Shown here: in pieces, positions 9,389 to 17,953 of the stretch | Position numbering within the stretch: the first letter of the stretch is position 1 | How the letters are laid out: each line of letters starts with the position of its first letter | DNA from: Halanaerobium saccharolyticum | GTDB lineage: Bacteria > Bacillota > Halanaerobiia > Halanaerobiales > Halanaerobiaceae | Length of the DNA stretch: 64,000 nt | Direction: 5' to 3' | NCBI RefSeq assembly: GCF_004362045.1 | Contig: NZ_SNWX01000010.1 | Location: 1 to 64,000, forward strand | The notes under the pieces: model-generated | What the model saw: the letters and a program-made list of their open reading frames with translations, nothing else | Told to the model about the DNA's origin: nothing | Databases searched by the model: none | Program-made: the position numbers and the translations under genes

Positions 9389-9715
9389 ATGCAGAGATTT
9401 GGTTTTAAATTATTTCTTAAAGATGAAAGTACAACTGAAGAATACAAAAAAAGACATGATGAAATCTGGCCTGAAATGCTGGAAGTTTTAGATAAGGCTG
9501 GTATTAAAAATTATTCCATCTGGAATTCTGGCAGAGAACTATTTGGCTATTATGAATGTCAGGATGGTGAATATGCAGATAGAATCCAGGCAGAAAGTGA
9601 AATAGTCGCTAAATGGAATCATTATATGGAAGATCTGCTGGTCAGTGAGGAAAATGAGGAAGGTAAGCTGGTTCCGGTTATTGAGCCCATGGAATTAATG
9701 TTTTATAAGAAATAG
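9389..9715 (+). CDS. rhaM: L-rhamnose mutarotase
   Basis: Interconverts alpha and beta anomers of L-rhamnose so the isomerase can use the imported sugar. At 108 residues it has the usual length of this small dimeric ferredoxin-like family. The pattern matches RhaM/RhaU: RFGFKLFLK at the start, the catalytic-type His in YKKRHDEIWPEM, the SIWNSGRELFGYYEC strand pair, and the C-terminal PMELMFYKK. It heads the ABC transporter operon, as RhaU does in rhizobial rhamnose loci. A GGGGTGC segment gives only a weak ribosome site. Confidence 0.93.
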   Translation: MQRFGFKLFLKDESTTEEYKKRHDEIWPEMLEVLDKAGIKNYSIWNSGRELFGYYECQDGEYADRIQAESEIVAKWNHYMEDLLVSEENEEGKLVPVIEPMELMFYKK

Positions 9716-9824
9716 TGAGCCTATAAATTTATCCTCATTAACTTATTAATGAGTTTAATTGAAATGATTTTCTGGGATTTATTTTTATCTGGCAAGACCC
9801 TGCCGGAAAAGGAGTGAGCTAATA

Positions 9825-11324
9825 ATGTCCGATAAATACATACTTGAATTAAAAAATATTACTAAAAAATTTCCCGGTGTAAAAGCATTAGATAATGTAA
9901 ATTTCCAGTTAAAAGCTGGAGAAATACATGCCTTAATGGGAGAGAATGGAGCTGGAAAATCAACTTTTATTAAAGTTATTACTGGTGTTCATCAGCCCAA
10001 TGAAGGTGAGATTTATCTTAATGGAGAAAAGATTGAAATCAATGATCCCAATGATTCTAAAGACCTTGGTATAGCTGCAATTTATCAGCATGCTACCAGT
10101 TACCCTCATCTAAGTGTTACCGAGAATATTTTTATGGGACATGAAAAAATTGACTCCAGAAGCAAAAGAATTATGTGGGGAGATATGCATCAAGCAGCTG
10201 CTAAACATTTAGAAGAGTTGGGAGCAGATTTTGAACCCCGGAGAAGAATGAGCACTTTAAGTGTTGCCCAACAGCAGATAGTAGAGATTGCGAAAGCTAT
10301 TTCCACAAAAGCCGAAATAATCATCATGGACGAGCCAACAGCATCACTAACCAAAACGGAAAGTGAAGATCTATACAGAATCACTGAAAAATTACAGAAA
10401 ATTGGTACATCAATAATCTTTATTTCTCATCGTTTTGAAGATATGTATCGGCTGGCTGACAGGGTTACAGTATTGAGAGATTCGAAATATATTGGGACCT
10501 GGGGAGTAAACGAAGTATCAAATAAAGATCTAATTAAGGCAATGGTAGGAAGAGAAATAAATCAGCTGTTCCCAAAAACAGAAAAAGAAATTGGTAAAGA
10601 GATAATGCGAGTCGAAAATTTGAGCCGCAAAGGATATTTTAAAGATATCTCCTTTGCTTTAAATGAAGGAGAAATTCTTGCTGTAACCGGGCTTGTGGGA
10701 GCAGGAAGGACAGAATTATGTGAATCATTATTTGGAATCAAAGAATATGATAGTGGAATAATTTACTTTGAAGATAAAGAAGTTAAGATTAAAGAAGTTG
10801 AAGATGCAATGAATCTTGGAATAGGATACTTACCTGAGGATCGGCAGGAACAGGGTTTAATTCTTGACTGGGAATTGGATAAGAATATTAGTTTATCTTC
10901 ATTAGATAAAATATCAAAGCGGGGTTGGATTGACAGGAAAAAAGAAAAAAATATGGCTAAAAGATTGGCAGAAAAGGTAAATGTCAAAGCAAGATCGATT
11001 TTTAATCTGGCCAGTCAGCTTTCTGGCGGAAATCAGCAAAAAATTGTAGTAGCTAAGCTGCTAACTTCAGATTTAAAGGTGATTATCCTGGATGAACCAA
11101 CTAAGGGAGTAGATGTTGGAGCAAAATCAGCAATTTTTGAAATAATGAGTGATCTGGCAGCCCAGGGCTATGCTATTATAATGGTTTCTTCCGAGATGCC
11201 CGAAGTTTTGGGGATGGGGGACAGAATTTTAGTGATGAGAAATGGTGAAATAACTGCTGAAATGGATGTTGAAGAGGCAGACCAGGAGAAAATATTAGAA
11301 GCTGCAATGAAAGCAGAGAAATAA
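9825..11324 (+). CDS. Sugar ABC transporter, double ATPase subunit (rhamnose importer)
   Basis: Energises carbohydrate import as a CUT2-type ATPase with two fused nucleotide-binding domains. The first has Walker A GENGAGKST, the LSVAQQQ signature and Walker B IIIMDEPTAS (about residues 1-240). The second has a degenerate P-loop GLVGAGRTE, signature LSGGNQQK and VIILDEPTKGVD (about 255-495). The asymmetry is usual for RbsA/RhaT-like proteins. It is 499 residues long and sits between rhaM and the permease genes. Rhamnose specificity is inferred from the neighbouring rhamnose genes; rhizobial RhaT would be the named counterpart. Confidence 0.93.
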   Translation: MSDKYILELKNITKKFPGVKALDNVNFQLKAGEIHALMGENGAGKSTFIKVITGVHQPNEGEIYLNGEKIEINDPNDSKDLGIAAIYQHATSYPHLSVTENIFMGHEKIDSRSKRIMWGDMHQAAAKHLEELGADFEPRRRMSTLSVAQQQIVEIAKAISTKAEIIIMDEPTASLTKTESEDLYRITEKLQKIGTSIIFISHRFEDMYRLADRVTVLRDSKYIGTWGVNEVSNKDLIKAMVGREINQLFPKTEKEIGKEIMRVENLSRKGYFKDISFALNEGEILAVTGLVGAGRTELCESLFGIKEYDSGIIYFEDKEVKIKEVEDAMNLGIGYLPEDRQEQGLILDWELDKNISLSSLDKISKRGWIDRKKEKNMAKRLAEKVNVKARSIFNLASQLSGGNQQKIVVAKLLTSDLKVIILDEPTKGVDVGAKSAIFEIMSDLAAQGYAIIMVSSEMPEVLGMGDRILVMRNGEITAEMDVEEADQEKILEAAMKAEK

Positions 11325-11352
11325 TAAATTTGAATATTTGAGGTGAATACAT

Positions 11353-12360
11353 ATGGCTGAAAAAAATTCTGGAAACGGAATGAGTTTAGAACGCATTCAA
11401 CAAATTAGAGAATTTAGCTTAATTGGGTTTATAGTTGTTCTTTCAATATTTGTTCAATTCCGCAACAGCAATTTTTTAACAATGACTAACCTAGACGATC
11501 TTTTAACAAACACGGCTATTCTATCAATTTTAGCTGTGGGAATGATGATGGTTATAATTACCAGAGGTATTGATTTGTCGATTGGAGCTACTTTGGCTTT
11601 ATCGGGTATGCTGACCTCGATGCTTGTCTCAGTCTATCCAGCCCTGCATCCTCTGGCTGCATTATTTATTGGAACTTTAATTGGGTTTATAAGTGGCTCA
11701 ATAATTGGGCTTTTAGTAGCAAGATTCAAAATTCTACCGATAATTGCTACCCTGGGTATGATGAATGTCTTCAGGGGTATTACTTTTCTAATTAGTGGAG
11801 GTAAATGGGTCAGCGCTTATCAAATGTCAGATAGTTTTAAAGCTATTTCTACAGGCAGTATTTTTGGAATCAATAATCTGATTGTGATAGCAGTTTTAAT
11901 TTATATTGTATTTTATTATTTTATAAATTATACCCGCACGGGACGCAAGATTTATGCAGTAGGAAGCAGCCCTCAATCAGCAAAAGTTAGTGGGATAAAT
12001 GTTACCAAGATAACCTGGCTGGTTTATTCGATAATGGGTTCTCTGGCTGGACTTTCCGGTGTGCTCTGGGTTTCTAAATTTGCTTCAGCACAGAGTAATA
12101 CTGCTGCTGGATATGAACTAAATGTTATTGCTGCCTGTGTTATTGGTGGGATTAGTATTGCAGGAGGAGAAGGTAAAGTTGCCGGTCTTTTATCCGGGGT
12201 TCTTCTTTATGGTATTTTAGAAAATGCTTTACCAATGATTAATATTTCTCCATTCTGGCAGAACGCAATTCAGGGTGCAGTAATTCTGATTGCGGTAGTT
12301 GTTGGTGCCTTAATAAAAAGAAAAACAGGTAGTTCTAATAAAATAAGGAGGGAGGATTAA
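11353..12360 (+). CDS. Sugar ABC transporter permease 1 (rhamnose importer)
   Basis: Inner-membrane subunit of the CUT2 importer, 335 residues, with a series of hydrophobic segments starting near residue 22 (FSLIGFIVVLSIFVQF). Family markers are the ITRGIDLSIGATLALSG segment and the C-terminal AACVIGGISIAGGEGKVAGLLSG segment typical of RbsC-like permeases. It follows the ATPase gene by 28 bp and precedes the second permease by 2 bp, so the two probably form a heterodimer. It corresponds to rhizobial RhaP or RhaQ; I do not assign which. Confidence 0.9.
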   Translation: MAEKNSGNGMSLERIQQIREFSLIGFIVVLSIFVQFRNSNFLTMTNLDDLLTNTAILSILAVGMMMVIITRGIDLSIGATLALSGMLTSMLVSVYPALHPLAALFIGTLIGFISGSIIGLLVARFKILPIIATLGMMNVFRGITFLISGGKWVSAYQMSDSFKAISTGSIFGINNLIVIAVLIYIVFYYFINYTRTGRKIYAVGSSPQSAKVSGINVTKITWLVYSIMGSLAGLSGVLWVSKFASAQSNTAAGYELNVIAACVIGGISIAGGEGKVAGLLSGVLLYGILENALPMINISPFWQNAIQGAVILIAVVVGALIKRKTGSSNKIRRED

Positions 12361-12362
12361 AT

Positions 12363-13373
12363 ATGGGAAAGAATCTTGAAAACGATTTAACATTTAATAG
12401 AGAAATTAAGGCAGAACAGGAATTTAATCTAAAAGATTTTTTCCTGCAGTGGGAATGGCTGCTGCTGTTAATATTTATTGCAATTCATATTATGAATTCC
12501 CAGCTGTCACCATATTATTTAAATACCTATACTCTCCTTGATGCAACTATGACTTTTTTAGATAAGGCTTTTATAGCTCTTTCTATGACTTTTGTTATTA
12601 TTTTTGGTGATATAGATATTTCTGTTGGTTCAACTGTTGCTTTATCCTCGGTAATCATGGCTGTTTTATATAATGCTGGTTTATCAATGCCGCTGGCTAT
12701 CACGGCCTGTCTTTTAGTAGGGATTACTGCTGGCTTTATTAACGGAATTTTAATAGTAAAATTCAAAGAGCTTTCGGCAGTTATAGTAACTTTATCAACT
12801 ATGATTTTATATAGAGGGATAGCTTATATAATTCTCGAAGATCAGGCTGCAGGCGGTTTTCCAATGTGGTTTAATTTTCTCGGCTGGGGTTATATTAAAA
12901 ATATAATACCTGTTATTTTGATAGTTTTTGCTATTGCAGCAGTTATTTTTTATCTTCTGTTACATAAAACAACTTTTGGAAGAAAGATATATGCAATCGG
13001 AAATAATGATGTAGCCAGTCTTTTTTCGGGAATTAAAGTAGATAAAATAAAATTAATTGTTTTTACTTTAAATGGATTTATGGCAGCACTTGCAGCCCTG
13101 TTTTTAACATCCAAAATGGGAAGTACCAGACCTAATATTGCTTCAGGCTATGAGCTTGATGTAATAGCAATGGTGGTTCTTGGTGGTGTTAGCACCTCCG
13201 GAGGTAAAGGGAAAATGATTGGTGTTTTACTATCTATTTTTATCATTGGCTATTTGCGCTATGGACTTGGCCTGGTAAATATCCCTTCCCAGGTGATTCT
13301 AATTATAATTGGTGCTTTATTAATACTTTCAGTTTTAGTATCCAATTTGCTTTATGGTAATAAGTCTGAATAA
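12363..13373 (+). CDS. Sugar ABC transporter permease 2 (rhamnose importer)
   Basis: Second RbsC-type permease of 336 residues with multiple membrane segments. It has the GDIDISVGSTVALSS motif and the MVVLGGVSTSGGKGKMIG segment near the C terminus, parallel to permease 1, indicating an ancient duplication. The first 25 or so residues are a charged cytoplasmic tail. Its start lies 2 bp after the stop of permease 1, with a GGAGGGAGG ribosome site inside the upstream gene, so translation is probably coupled. The pair of unequal permeases matches rhamnose importers, which use two different permease proteins. Confidence 0.9.
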   Translation: MGKNLENDLTFNREIKAEQEFNLKDFFLQWEWLLLLIFIAIHIMNSQLSPYYLNTYTLLDATMTFLDKAFIALSMTFVIIFGDIDISVGSTVALSSVIMAVLYNAGLSMPLAITACLLVGITAGFINGILIVKFKELSAVIVTLSTMILYRGIAYIILEDQAAGGFPMWFNFLGWGYIKNIIPVILIVFAIAAVIFYLLLHKTTFGRKIYAIGNNDVASLFSGIKVDKIKLIVFTLNGFMAALAALFLTSKMGSTRPNIASGYELDVIAMVVLGGVSTSGGKGKMIGVLLSIFIIGYLRYGLGLVNIPSQVILIIIGALLILSVLVSNLLYGNKSE

Positions 13374-13466
13374 TTATTAAACTAATTAGTGTAATTAACT
13401 TTAAATTAGGCTATTTAAATTCCTAATTTATTTTAATTAATAAAAATTCAAAGGAGGAGTAAGTGT

Positions 13467-14468
13467 ATGAAAAAAATTATTATTGGAATGTTGGTTTTGT
13501 TAATGCTTTTTACTGTAGTAGGTGCAGCAGCAGCCCAGAGTGGTAAATATGCTCTGGTTGTCAAGAGTGCGGGTAATCCATTTATGGAGAAAGTTAAAGA
13601 TGGATTTACTAAAGCGATTAATGAAGTTGGGGGAGAGGTTATTTACAAAGCACCGGCAGAGCCAACTGTATCAGCACAAATAATTATGATTCAGCAGTTG
13701 ATTACTCAGAGGGTAGATGCAATTGCGATATCTGCTAATGATCCTGAAGCTCTGAGACCAGCTTTACAGAAAGCAATGAACAGAGGGATCAAAGTTCTTT
13801 CCCTGGATTCATCAGTAAATCCAAACAGCAGAATGGTTCATGTCAATCAGGCAGACCCTGAGCAAATTGGTAGAGTTCAAATTCAGGGAATAGCAAAAAT
13901 GATTGGTGGAGATGGTCAGATAGCAGTTTTAAGTGCTACATCTCAGGCTACAAACCAGAACTTATGGATTGACTGGATGAAAAAAGAATTAGAAAAGCCA
14001 AAATATGATGAGATTGAATTAGTAAAGGTTGCTTATGGTGATGATTTAAGAGATAAGAGTGTTTCCGAAACAGAGGCCCTACTGAAATCATATCCAGATT
14101 TAGAAGGTATCATTGCGCCTACAACTGTAGGAATTGCAGCTGCCGGGAAAGTATTAACTGATAAAGGTTTAGTTGGAGAAGTATATCTTACAGGTTTAGG
14201 ACTTCCCAGTGAAATGGCAGAATATATTAAAAATGGTGTTTCTCCCTGGATGTATCTCTGGAATCCGATCGATTTAGGATATCTTGCAGGATATGCAGCT
14301 GAAGCATTAGTTACAGAAGAGATTACCGGTGAAGTAGGAGAGAGTTTTACAGCTGGTGACTTAGGCGAAAAAGAAGTAATTAAAGCAGGAGATGGAACTG
14401 AAATTATGTTAGGAGCTCCATTTAGATTTGATGCCGATAATATCGATCAGTGGAAAGAAGTTTATTAA
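13467..14468 (+). CDS. Sugar ABC transporter substrate-binding protein (rhamnose importer)
   Basis: Periplasmic sugar receptor of the type 1 binding-protein family (RbsB-like), 333 residues. An N-terminal signal peptide (lysines, then a hydrophobic run ending in GAAAAQ, cleavage about residue 23) is present. No lipobox cysteine is seen, which fits a soluble periplasmic protein in a diderm cell. The mature part carries the two-lobed pattern: ALVVKSAGNPFMEKVKDGF, AISANDPEAL, VLSLDSSV, and the C-terminal LGAPFRFDADN. It is the last gene of the importer operon and is followed by a strong terminator. Rhizobial RhaS is the closest named counterpart. Confidence 0.92.
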   Translation: MKKIIIGMLVLLMLFTVVGAAAAQSGKYALVVKSAGNPFMEKVKDGFTKAINEVGGEVIYKAPAEPTVSAQIIMIQQLITQRVDAIAISANDPEALRPALQKAMNRGIKVLSLDSSVNPNSRMVHVNQADPEQIGRVQIQGIAKMIGGDGQIAVLSATSQATNQNLWIDWMKKELEKPKYDEIELVKVAYGDDLRDKSVSETEALLKSYPDLEGIIAPTTVGIAAAGKVLTDKGLVGEVYLTGLGLPSEMAEYIKNGVSPWMYLWNPIDLGYLAGYAAEALVTEEITGEVGESFTAGDLGEKEVIKAGDGTEIMLGAPFRFDADNIDQWKEVY

Positions 14469-14523
14469 TAATTTCAACAAATAATTTAATAAAAGACTAA
14501 AATTTATTTTTAGCAGTTTTGAT

Positions 14524-14586
14524 AAAATCCCCTTATGACAGTCAGATGAAGCAATAAAATCTGCACTGTTAGCAAGGGGGTTTTAT
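14524..14586 (+). terminator. Terminator of the rhamnose importer operon
   Basis: A long hairpin: AAAATCCCCTT pairs with AAGGGGGTTTT, and an inner stem joins GACAGTCAGAT with ATCTGCACTGTT. The right arm ends in TTTTAT. It closes the operon about 55 bp after the binding-protein gene. Confidence 0.8.
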
Positions 14587-14642
14587 GTTTATAATACAGG
14601 AAAAAGGGAAAAGTATTGAAATATCAAAAATCTGATACTAAA

Positions 14643-14670
14643 TTGACTGGGCTATTAGAATTGATATAAT
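14643..14670 (+). promoter_or_regulatory. Promoter of the unknown gene at 14690
   Basis: TTGACT at 14643-14648 and TATAAT at 14665-14670 with 16-base spacing. It ends only 20 bases before the start codon, so the leader would be very short. Confidence 0.65.
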
Positions 14671-14689
14671 AAAGTTCGAGGTGAAGTTA

Positions 14690-15364
14690 ATGAATCTATT
14701 AAATGAAGTTAATCTATATAAAATTAATAATATTGAACCAGAAATTAAAATAAAAAGTCTACTAGGCGAAAAAAACGAAAAAATAATGTTGGAGCAACAT
14801 GAAATTGATGATTCTGCAGTTGCGGGAGATATTGTTTTACTGGTCAAAAATAGTAGAGCGGATAATTTGGAAGGAAGAAGAGTTATATCTTATCCCGTTC
14901 AAAAAATCAAAGGCCGTTTTTCTGATGTTAAAGAATATATCTATCTGAAAATGAAAGTTTTATATGATTTCAACCTCCACTATCTTGGTAAAAAAGAAAT
15001 TGAGGCAGTAAAAAAAGATCCAGCTCACATTAGATTTGAAAACTTAATGGACCAAAATCGTGCTGAAATTGAAAAATTAATAACATATAATGCTGATGAA
15101 AAAATTGAACCCTTTAATCATACTAATTACGAGGTTGCTTCTATATTAAATTCTAAAAAGATCTTTAGACAGGAGATTGGAGATGAGTTTGACTGGGGCT
15201 GGAGTCTGATGGAGATTTATCAGCTTGATCAGGAGAATTTTGTCAGCTACAAACAGAGCAGCTATTTTCGAGAAAGACAGCGGGGAGAGTTTTTTAAGAT
15301 CAGCAAAAAGGCAGTAGATTTTATGAGAACTTTTGAAGATGATAAAGATGATTTTTTAGATTAG
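14690..15364 (+). CDS. Hypothetical protein, 224 aa, not recognised
   Basis: I do not recognise this family. The protein is soluble-looking, with no signal peptide or membrane segment, and rich in Lys, Glu and Asp, as in halophile proteins. The N-terminal 75 residues look beta-rich (EIDDSAVAGDIVLLVKNS), and the C-terminal half is helical with an aromatic stretch around FDWGWSLMEIYQL. Start: ATG 14690 has a GAGGTGA ribosome site 5 bases upstream; the in-frame GTG at 14681 lies within that site. It has its own promoter and is followed 66 bp later by the SIR2 gene, which also has a promoter, so the two need not be linked. Confidence 0.7.
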   Translation: MNLLNEVNLYKINNIEPEIKIKSLLGEKNEKIMLEQHEIDDSAVAGDIVLLVKNSRADNLEGRRVISYPVQKIKGRFSDVKEYIYLKMKVLYDFNLHYLGKKEIEAVKKDPAHIRFENLMDQNRAEIEKLITYNADEKIEPFNHTNYEVASILNSKKIFRQEIGDEFDWGWSLMEIYQLDQENFVSYKQSSYFRERQRGEFFKISKKAVDFMRTFEDDKDDFLD

Positions 15365-15381
15365 AAAAATTAGAAAAGCTT

Positions 15382-15412
15382 TTGACTATTCATTAGAAAA
15401 TTATGATATAAT
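15382..15412 (+). promoter_or_regulatory. Possible promoter of the SIR2 gene
   Basis: TTGACT at 15382-15387 and TATAAT at 15407-15412, spaced 19 bases (slightly long), ending 18 bases before the chosen start codon. Confidence 0.5.
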
Positions 15413-15430
15413 AGTTTTGAGGTGAGAGAT

Positions 15431-16168
15431 ATGAATAAATACCAGCAAGCTGCTGAACTAATAAAAAACTCAAATCATACAACAGTATTTACCGGTGCCG
15501 GTGTTTCAGTAGAAAGTGGTGTACCACCTTTTAGAGGTGAAAAAGGACTCTGGAATGAATATGATCCAGTAATTTTAGAACTAAAAAACTTTTATAAAAA
15601 CCCGAAAGCAAGCTGGGTTATTATTAAAGAGATCTTTTATGATTATTTTGGCAAAGCAGAGCCAAATAAGGCCCACCAGGTTATAGCCCGCCTGGAAAAA
15701 GACGGGTATGTCCAGGCTGTAATTACTCAGAATATTGATGATCTGCATCAGCAGGCTGGCAGCAAAAATGTATTTGAATTCCACGGTAATTCCCGTCATT
15801 TAGTCTGCACCGAATGCGGTGAAAAATATTCTGTAACTGATGAACTTTTAGCAGAACTGCCGCCAAAATGCAGAGAATGTGGCGAAATTTTAAAACCAGA
15901 CTTTGTTTTTTTTGGTGAGGCAATACCCGAAAGAGCAGAAAAGCTATCTTTTGAAGAAGCAGAAAAAGCAGATTTATTTATCATCATTGGCTCAACCGGT
16001 GAAGTACAGCCGGCTTCCTTAATTCCAGTAGTGGCAAATAGTAAAGGTGCCAGGATTCTGGAGATTAATATTAAAAAATCAAATTTTACTGATGATATTA
16101 CAGATCTTTTTATTCAGGAAAAAGCAGCTGAAGCAATGGAAAAAATTGAAGCAGAAATTTATAAATAA
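15431..16168 (+). CDS. cobB: NAD-dependent protein deacylase, SIR2 family
   Basis: Removes acyl groups from lysines using NAD+, giving nicotinamide and O-acyl-ADP-ribose. The protein (245 residues from ATG) shows the NAD-binding GAGVSVESGVPPFRG, the TQNIDDLHQQAG motif, the catalytic His in FEFHGNSR, and a zinc ribbon with two CxxC pairs (CTECG and CRECG). The DFVFFGEAIPE segment and IIGSTGEVQPAS complete the Rossmann core. ATG 15431 is chosen because GAGGTGAG lies 5 bases upstream; GTG at 15422 is in the ribosome site. It is probably monocistronic and ends convergent with the HPRT-like gene. Confidence 0.93.
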   Translation: MNKYQQAAELIKNSNHTTVFTGAGVSVESGVPPFRGEKGLWNEYDPVILELKNFYKNPKASWVIIKEIFYDYFGKAEPNKAHQVIARLEKDGYVQAVITQNIDDLHQQAGSKNVFEFHGNSRHLVCTECGEKYSVTDELLAELPPKCRECGEILKPDFVFFGEAIPERAEKLSFEEAEKADLFIIIGSTGEVQPASLIPVVANSKGARILEINIKKSNFTDDITDLFIQEKAAEAMEKIEAEIYK

Positions 16169-16231
16169 ATTGTTGTTTGCAAAATTTAGCTTACAGATTA
16201 TTAAGTAAATAGTTTTGATATTACCTCAGCT

Positions 16232-16768
16232 TTACTGCTGGGGATTTTCTTCGTATAAAGCTATATAGGGTAAATTTCTATATTTTTCCTGATAGTCCAG
16301 TCCATATCCAACCACAAAATTGTCTTCAATTTCAAAACCGGTATAGTGGACAGGTAAATCCAGCAGTTTATTATCTGAGATATGCAGCAGAGTGCAGATA
16401 CTGATGCTTTTTGGGTTGCGGGCCCCCAGGTTTTTCAGCAGATAGCTGTGGGTTAAGCCGGTTCTGATAATATTTTCAATAATCAAAACGTCTCTGCCGG
16501 CTATACTAAATTCGAGATCTCTGGTTACCCTAATAACTCCTGAGTTATCTTGATCTGCATAGTGATTTAATTCTAAAAAATCAAGTTTAAGTGGAAACTT
16601 AAGTTTGCGGCTTAGATCGGTCATAAAATAAAGAGAACTTTTTAAAATACTGACCAAAATGACTTCCTGGTCCTTAAAATCTTGATTTAGCTGAGCTGCC
16701 AGTTCATCAATCCTGGCAGCAATTTCTTTTTCGGAAATAATAACTTTTCCTAAATTATCTGTTTCCAT
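16232..16768 (-). CDS. Hypoxanthine phosphoribosyltransferase-like protein with altered PRPP motif
   Basis: Type I phosphoribosyltransferase of 178 residues. Matches to hypoxanthine PRTs are the LKSSLYFMTDLSRKL loop, a DFSI-like strand before DVLIIENIIRTGLT, and the C-terminal VGYGLDYQEKYRNLPYIALY. The PRPP motif is unusual. HPRTs normally read VEDIIDTG; here it is IENIIRTG, keeping Glu98 but replacing the second acidic residue by Asn99 and the catalytic-base Asp by Arg102. The protein may therefore bind nucleotides without normal catalysis, or use another substrate. It directly abuts the upstream kinase-like gene (no gap), so the two are translated from one mRNA. Symbol withheld for that reason. 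Confidence 0.75.
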   Translation of the reverse strand: METDNLGKVIISEKEIAARIDELAAQLNQDFKDQEVILVSILKSSLYFMTDLSRKLKFPLKLDFLELNHYADQDNSGVIRVTRDLEFSIAGRDVLIIENIIRTGLTHSYLLKNLGARNPKSISICTLLHISDNKLLDLPVHYTGFEIEDNFVVGYGLDYQEKYRNLPYIALYEENPQQ

Positions 16769-17737
16769 TTATTCTTCACCTCCGTTTAACTCGAACTTTT
16801 CGGCCAGCTGTTCAAAATCTTTTTTATAAACGATTTTTACATTAATGTGGGGATATAGTTCCTGCAGGAGACGAACCTTTTTATTTTTTTCGGTGGTATA
16901 TTTTCTTTTCATAGTTGTCAGTTCGACATAGGTATCGTGTTCAGTTAAATAAAAGTCCGGTCTAAAAGCCATGATCACATTACCATCTGGATCCCATTCC
17001 AGCGGAAATTCACTTGGTTCATATTCCCACTGAATATGATGCATATCCAGGATTTTAGCAAATTCTTTTTCACTTTCATGGCCAAAGCTGCGCTGATTGT
17101 TATTTTCATTTTCTTTTGCATCGGCTTTAACTTTGAGATCATTATTTAGGGGTCCGGGATTTTCTTTTTTTAGATCAATTAAATTCATTAAAACCGAAAT
17201 GCTTTCTTCCAGGCTCAGACCATCTCTATTTAAAGTTAAATGATAGAGGGTAGCCTTCTCCCAGTCCTGCTCGTGGATTCGCCAGAGATAGCGGCGGTGT
17301 TTGCGATCAGCCAATTCAAGTTCCCGGGCAGCCTCTTTTTTATGTAGACCAAATTCTTTTTCTAACTTTTTAATTCGATATTCTTCGGAAGCAGTAATTT
17401 TAAAATGTAGAGCATAGGGATGATTGTTAAAAATAATTTGGGCTCCCAGTCCTAAAATAAGCAGATTATTATTTTCAGCTTCTTTTTTCAACTTTTGTGC
17501 AATATATTCAGCAAAAGTAATCTGCTTTTCTTTTTCTGCACCGGGATTGGCGATTTTAGTGTAGAATTTAGTGCTCTGCTCCAGCATATGCAGCTGGTGC
17601 TTGTCAGCCACTTCGGGCAGCCAATTTTTTAGTACATAGCTGCGGTCAATTAACTTTAATCCAAGACGATGGGAGAGTTTTTCTGCAATTTTTTCTCCAC
17701 CACTTGCCGTCTGTCTTGAAATTGTAATGATCTGCAT
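16769..17737 (-). CDS. Cytidylate kinase-like protein fused to a PD-(D/E)XK-like domain
   Basis: Two-part protein of about 322 residues. The N-terminal ~190 residues resemble the cytidylate-kinase-like family: IITISRQTASGGEKIAEKLSHRLG (P-loop variant ASGGEK), a LILGLGAQ strand and a DRKHRRYLWRIHEQDW lid region. An acidic/Asn-rich linker leads to a C-terminal domain with FRPDFYL (Asp at about 261), YVELTT (Glu at about 272) and a following Lys-rich segment, a layout like PD-(D/E)XK nucleases, although the usual ExK is ELT. ATG 17737 follows an AAGGTGG ribosome site; GTG at 17746 is less likely. It is the first gene of a two-gene unit with the HPRT-like protein. The function is unknown. Confidence 0.7.
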   Translation of the reverse strand: MQIITISRQTASGGEKIAEKLSHRLGLKLIDRSYVLKNWLPEVADKHQLHMLEQSTKFYTKIANPGAEKEKQITFAEYIAQKLKKEAENNNLLILGLGAQIIFNNHPYALHFKITASEEYRIKKLEKEFGLHKKEAARELELADRKHRRYLWRIHEQDWEKATLYHLTLNRDGLSLEESISVLMNLIDLKKENPGPLNNDLKVKADAKENENNNQRSFGHESEKEFAKILDMHHIQWEYEPSEFPLEWDPDGNVIMAFRPDFYLTEHDTYVELTTMKRKYTTEKNKKVRLLQELYPHINVKIVYKKDFEQLAEKFELNGGEE

Positions 17738-17953
17738 AAATTCCACCTTCTTTCTTTAACTATATTATAGCATAAATAGCAGCCTGCGGCTATATCAATT
17801 AGCAAATTAAGGAAAAAAAGGGTTGAGCAAAACAGAATAATTACTTAATTCAAAATTCTTAAAAAAATAAAGGATTTTAACAATTTTTGCCCAATATAAT
17901 AATAAGAAGAATAAAATTTTATAATTTGTTTAATAAATAGGGGGTATTATTCG

